From: an uncultured Prevotella sp.
GTDB taxonomy: Bacteria; Bacteroidota; Bacteroidia; Bacteroidales; Bacteroidaceae
Length of the DNA stretch: 25,901 bases
Direction: 5' to 3'
Assembly (NCBI GenBank): GCA_900543155.1
Contig: UQQN01000029.1
Location: 1 to 25,901, forward strand
Within the stretch, counting starts at the first letter, position 1. Each line of letters begins with the position of its first letter. The notes below the pieces were generated by a model, which was not told the DNA's origin, made no database searches, and saw only the letters and a program-made list of their open reading frames with translations. The translations under genes were made by a program, and so were the position numbers. Shown piece after piece: positions 23,073 to 25,901 of the stretch.

Positions 23073-25526
23073 TTATTTTACGAACTTTGTAGCAGATACA
23101 TTTAGTCCTTGTTGCAAGCGTACGATATATGTGCCCTGTGGCAGTGATACCGTTGAAACAATTTCACCGTTAGTTACTTGTTTGGTCATAATACATTGCC
23201 CCGATACGGTGTAGATAGTTACAGCCACCTTATCGGTGTTGTTACCACAAATCTCTACACCATTGTCTACAATCTTTGCACCGAGACGTACTGTCTTGGC
23301 TGAAGCAAGCGCTTCAGAGACTGCGGTATTATTGCCTTCGATCTTTATCGTAGCAACTTCGCCTGCATTATCGTTTACAGAGAGTTTGGCATTGTAGAAT
23401 ACAAGATTGTCACCTTCGTAACCCTTAACTTCTACAGTATATTCGCCATTGCTCAAGTATAGACCATATTTTAAGTTCTCAGTGTAGCATACAACAACAC
23501 CATTGCGATAGATCTTGGCAGAAGGATATTCCAAATTTACATCATTACCATTTGCATCTACCAATTTAGTGCTCTTAAACTTATGTAGTGCCGAGACATC
23601 TACAGGCAATACGCTACCATTTCCAGTAACAGAAAAATTACCAGAAAGTTTTTCAACGGCAATAGGCATATTGCCTCTAAAGTAACTGAGCGTATAAGTA
23701 TAGTCGCCTTTCAGCATCTTCCATTTTGAAAATGACATATTCATCATGGTCTGTGATTGACCATTGTTGCGAATAGTAATGGGGAATGCTCCGTCGTATA
23801 CAACACTTACGTTAATGCAATTGATTTCATCGGGAGCACCCTTTAGTTCAAGGGGAACTTGTACGTAGTCTTCAGCATTTGCAGCATTAAGTGTAACTTC
23901 TTGGTTACCATTTTCTGCTACGGTAAATTCAGTTGAAGGACATTCAACGAAATACTGGTCACCATTCTCTTGGAAACCAATTACGCAAGCCTTGTAAACA
24001 CCTGGTTTATAATATTCAGGTATAATGGGATTTTCGTCATCAATGAATGCTGATCCATCTTTAGGAGCAACTAACATAAAACCTCCACTCGAAATTTGAG
24101 GCGTTTTAAATGTCACGTGTCCGTATTTAGAGAAGTCAAATGAATAGTTTGCGTCGGCTGTAATAGCCAAAGCCTCCATTTCATTTTCAGTATCTTGGAC
24201 TTTTGCATATCCATTCATCCAACCATCAGGTACGTATGCAAAAGCCGTGAATAATTTAGAATCGTTCTCGTCTTTTGTTAAATCTAAAGTAAGGGTACAC
24301 ACCTTGTTATAGTCTTCTAAGCCAAGGTCTTCATCATCATCGTCAGCATCGTTTTTTGGGGGTGTAGGTTTTTCTGCAGTCCATTGTAACATGACGTTAG
24401 GATAATATACATTTTCCATATCATCATGCAGACGCACCTGTACTTGTGCCTTATGGTAGAGCTTGCTAAAGTCTACAGTCATTTGCTTTACTGTTTTTAC
24501 GTCAGTATTGCTAAAGATGTAGGGCTTATAGTTCCTCTTATAGCTCTGCATTAAAGTGTAGTTCTGTACTTTATTAGGAGCTAAATAGAAGGATGCTTTA
24601 CCTTCACTGTCTGTATAGACGCTGTTATGTATGTCGTACTCTCCTGTCAAATAGGTATTGTTTGAGAGTACAAAGTCGGCTGCAGGTTTTCCGTCTATAT
24701 CTCGTACTTCAATATCCACCCCCGCATAATCAGCTTTGTTTATTTTGTATATAACTTCTTGAGAGTCTTTGTTAACAGTGAACTTTTGCGGTGTGCCAAA
24801 GTCGTACAACACGTGTTTGCTGTTTACTAAAGCATTCAGTGTGTGTTCACCTTGGGGTATAAGCAAAACCAATTGCTCATTGCTAGATACATCGTACGTG
24901 TCGTCATCAATCTGTACATAACCCGTAAATGACTCGCTGTCGAATTTATCGCTCATATTTAGTTCCACCTTCACATTTTTCCAATTTAGTGGATCAATTT
25001 CAAAGGTATAGTCTTTGCTGAAATCTTTGATTTCTTCTTTGTATTTATATGCGCGTAAGTCAACGTCTTCAGTTGTCACGGGTTCCAAACTTGCTTGCAA
25101 AATTAGTTTTCCGATTTCTTCAGAATCAATATTGCAATCATCTGGGGTTTTGAAAACGAAGTCATTTCCAATTTTTTCTACATTCAGTTCAATGGGGGTA
25201 GCACTACTCGTGTTTTTCCTAAAAGCCCATAATGTAACCTGAGGTTCTTGGCTGAACTTTTCCTCCCATTTATCGCTGTTCGCATTTTTAATTTTAAATT
25301 GCAGCTTGAAAACCTTAGCTTCTTCGCTACGTTTTGTGTTCGAAGCATTTACAGCGCTTCCTTGTGGCGTGGTTTGGCTTACATCTGTCATAGCATTCAG
25401 GTGCAAGCTTGGTTTATTAGCTAACAACTCTCCGCAAGTTGTAAAGTTCGCGTGCGGTGTAAAAGTCAAGGCTCGAGTTGCCACCGACAACATGACGAGC
25501 GACAAGAATAGTAATTTTTTTCGCAT
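23073..25526 (-). CDS. Large exported multi-domain protein with C-terminal sorting-type domain
   Basis: I do not recognise a specific family for this 817-residue protein. The start ATG at 25526 begins a clear signal peptide (MRKKLLFLSLVMLSVATRA); the frame opens 46 codons further upstream with Cys-rich, non-conserved sequence. The mature part is a chain of beta-rich modules. One, about residues 275-350, reads VDIEVRDIDGKPAADFVLSN ... TDSEGKASFYLAPNKVQNYTL, like carboxypeptidase-regulatory/prealbumin-like repeats. There is an acidic loop (DADDDDEDLGLED) near 394. The last about 75 residues (AVTIYTVSGQCIMTK ... LPQGTYIVRLQQG ... ATKFVK) match type IX secretion sorting domains. A surface-displayed adhesin or host-binding protein is inferred. 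It has its own promoter-like box and terminator. Confidence 0.8.
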   Translation of the reverse strand: MRKKLLFLSLVMLSVATRALTFTPHANFTTCGELLANKPSLHLNAMTDVSQTTPQGSAVNASNTKRSEEAKVFKLQFKIKNANSDKWEEKFSQEPQVTLWAFRKNTSSATPIELNVEKIGNDFVFKTPDDCNIDSEEIGKLILQASLEPVTTEDVDLRAYKYKEEIKDFSKDYTFEIDPLNWKNVKVELNMSDKFDSESFTGYVQIDDDTYDVSSNEQLVLLIPQGEHTLNALVNSKHVLYDFGTPQKFTVNKDSQEVIYKINKADYAGVDIEVRDIDGKPAADFVLSNNTYLTGEYDIHNSVYTDSEGKASFYLAPNKVQNYTLMQSYKRNYKPYIFSNTDVKTVKQMTVDFSKLYHKAQVQVRLHDDMENVYYPNVMLQWTAEKPTPPKNDADDDDEDLGLEDYNKVCTLTLDLTKDENDSKLFTAFAYVPDGWMNGYAKVQDTENEMEALAITADANYSFDFSKYGHVTFKTPQISSGGFMLVAPKDGSAFIDDENPIIPEYYKPGVYKACVIGFQENGDQYFVECPSTEFTVAENGNQEVTLNAANAEDYVQVPLELKGAPDEINCINVSVVYDGAFPITIRNNGQSQTMMNMSFSKWKMLKGDYTYTLSYFRGNMPIAVEKLSGNFSVTGNGSVLPVDVSALHKFKSTKLVDANGNDVNLEYPSAKIYRNGVVVCYTENLKYGLYLSNGEYTVEVKGYEGDNLVFYNAKLSVNDNAGEVATIKIEGNNTAVSEALASAKTVRLGAKIVDNGVEICGNNTDKVAVTIYTVSGQCIMTKQVTNGEIVSTVSLPQGTYIVRLQQGLNVSATKFVK

Positions 25527-25661
25527 GTTTGTTTGTTGTTTGTAAAGGTTCGGGAGAGTGAAATACTGAGTTGCAATCACGCTCCTATACCTTACAATGG
25601 TAGGCAAAAAACAAATACGTTTCAAGCAAAAAAATAAATTTATGCATAGGTGGCATAAATG

Positions 25662-25669
25662 CAAACATA
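25662..25669 (-). promoter_or_regulatory. Promoter-like -7 box of the large exported protein gene
   Basis: On the minus strand TATGTTTG fits TAnnTTTG, giving a leader of about 130 nt. A TTTG lies 26 nt upstream, longer than the usual spacing, so support is moderate. Confidence 0.4.
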
Positions 25670-25745
25670 AGTGGTAGTATTTTAATTATGGAATGCAAAA
25701 AATAATAGAACGCTCTGTGTGATATCATTTTTTATGTTTGTCTAT

Positions 25746-25853
25746 AAAAGGGAAATTCGCTTTACAATTCACAAATAACTTGTGCTTTGTAAAGCGAATT
25801 TCTTTTTTAGAAAAACGTGAGGGTGTGTCAAAACGATGCATCCTCTTTTTTTT
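25746..25853 (+). ncRNA. Candidate small RNA with two hairpin/T-tract modules
   Basis: A + strand -7 box TATGTTTG (25733-25740) is followed within about 12 nt by a perfect 16-bp hairpin (25752-25767 with 25787-25802, with inner CACAA/TTGTG) and six T. Then comes a second hairpin, GAGGGTGTGT/ATGCATCCTC (25819-25828 with 25836-25845), and eight T. No + strand gene in the window ends here, so these terminators have no known client. They could end a short RNA, or be a leader for a gene beyond the window. No proper -33 element is visible. Confidence 0.35.
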
Positions 25854-25863
25854 ATAAACAAAA

Positions 25864-25885
25864 CCCCGACTTTCACAAGCCAGGG
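25864..25885 (-). terminator. Minus-strand terminator at the right edge
   Basis: On the minus strand CCCTGGCTT pairs with AAGTCGGGG over 9 bp (G-U pairs allowed) with a 4-nt loop and a TTTTGTTT tail. It implies a minus-strand gene ending just beyond the window. Confidence 0.7.
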
Positions 25886-25901
25886 CTTTGTCATGTCCAA
25901 A

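Noticed and set aside
25527..25664. 46-codon extension of the large exported protein
   Set aside because: The signal peptide starts at 25526; upstream residues are Cys-rich and would bury it.

Overview
The window looks like chromosomal DNA from a member of the Bacteroidales, most likely Prevotellaceae-like. I infer this from the gene families (a Bacteroidales-style OmpA/coiled-coil porin, DUF3467, DUF4384, a menaquinone MenA, a multidomain GH31 enzyme), from the low-to-moderate GC content, and above all from the repeated promoter element TAnnTTTG, which is the Bacteroidetes -7 box, in front of many transcription units. No phage, integrase, transposase, CRISPR array or resistance island is visible. 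Species cannot be fixed from the sequence alone.

Region 1 (1-6179, + strand) is a run of six closely spaced genes: a MATE exporter, a cytidylate-kinase-like protein translationally coupled to a small exported protein of unknown function, MenA (menaquinone synthesis), a Wzx-type polysaccharide flippase and a YugP-like membrane zinc peptidase. Short spacers, one of which overlaps, suggest partial co-transcription. Two of the spacers carry the same heptamer tandem repeat (AATACTT) just before the start codon.

Region 2 (6180-12840, + strand) starts with two tandem tRNA-Gln(CTG) genes behind a near-consensus promoter and ahead of a clear terminator. A large secreted GH31 glycosidase follows, with FN3, CBM32-like, dockerin and cohesin-like domains. 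Next come an exported DUF4384 protein, a tandem hairpin-repeat region that supplies a promoter, and an unrecognised acidic single-pass membrane protein. A strong bidirectional terminator separates this from the convergent OmpA gene.

Region 3 (12857-17222) contains the OmpA-family porin (-), a DUF3467 protein (+), and the gmd-fcl pair (+), which makes GDP-L-fucose from GDP-mannose. The gmd-fcl pair has a visibly different base composition on the coding strand from the genes near the left end.

Region 4 (17223-20138) contains a 149-bp inverted-repeat element, then three minus-strand genes: a GNAT acetyltransferase, RfbB (dTDP-glucose 4,6-dehydratase) and KsgA (16S rRNA dimethylase). Region 5 (20368-22955, +) holds an MprF/AglD-type membrane protein and the PepD dipeptidase. 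Region 6 is a large exported minus-strand protein with a C-terminal sorting-type domain, followed by a hairpin-rich right edge that may encode a small RNA.

Functionally the window mixes housekeeping genes (tRNA, ksgA, menA, pepD) with surface-glycan genes (wzx, gmd, fcl, rfbB) and cell-surface or secreted proteins (GH31, OmpA, the 817-residue protein). The glycan genes are scattered rather than forming one capsule cluster. The most unusual items are the dockerin plus cohesin-like GH31, the tandem hairpin repeats that end in a working-looking promoter, the heptamer repeats at two start codons, the 149-bp inverted-repeat element, and the possible small RNA at the right edge.
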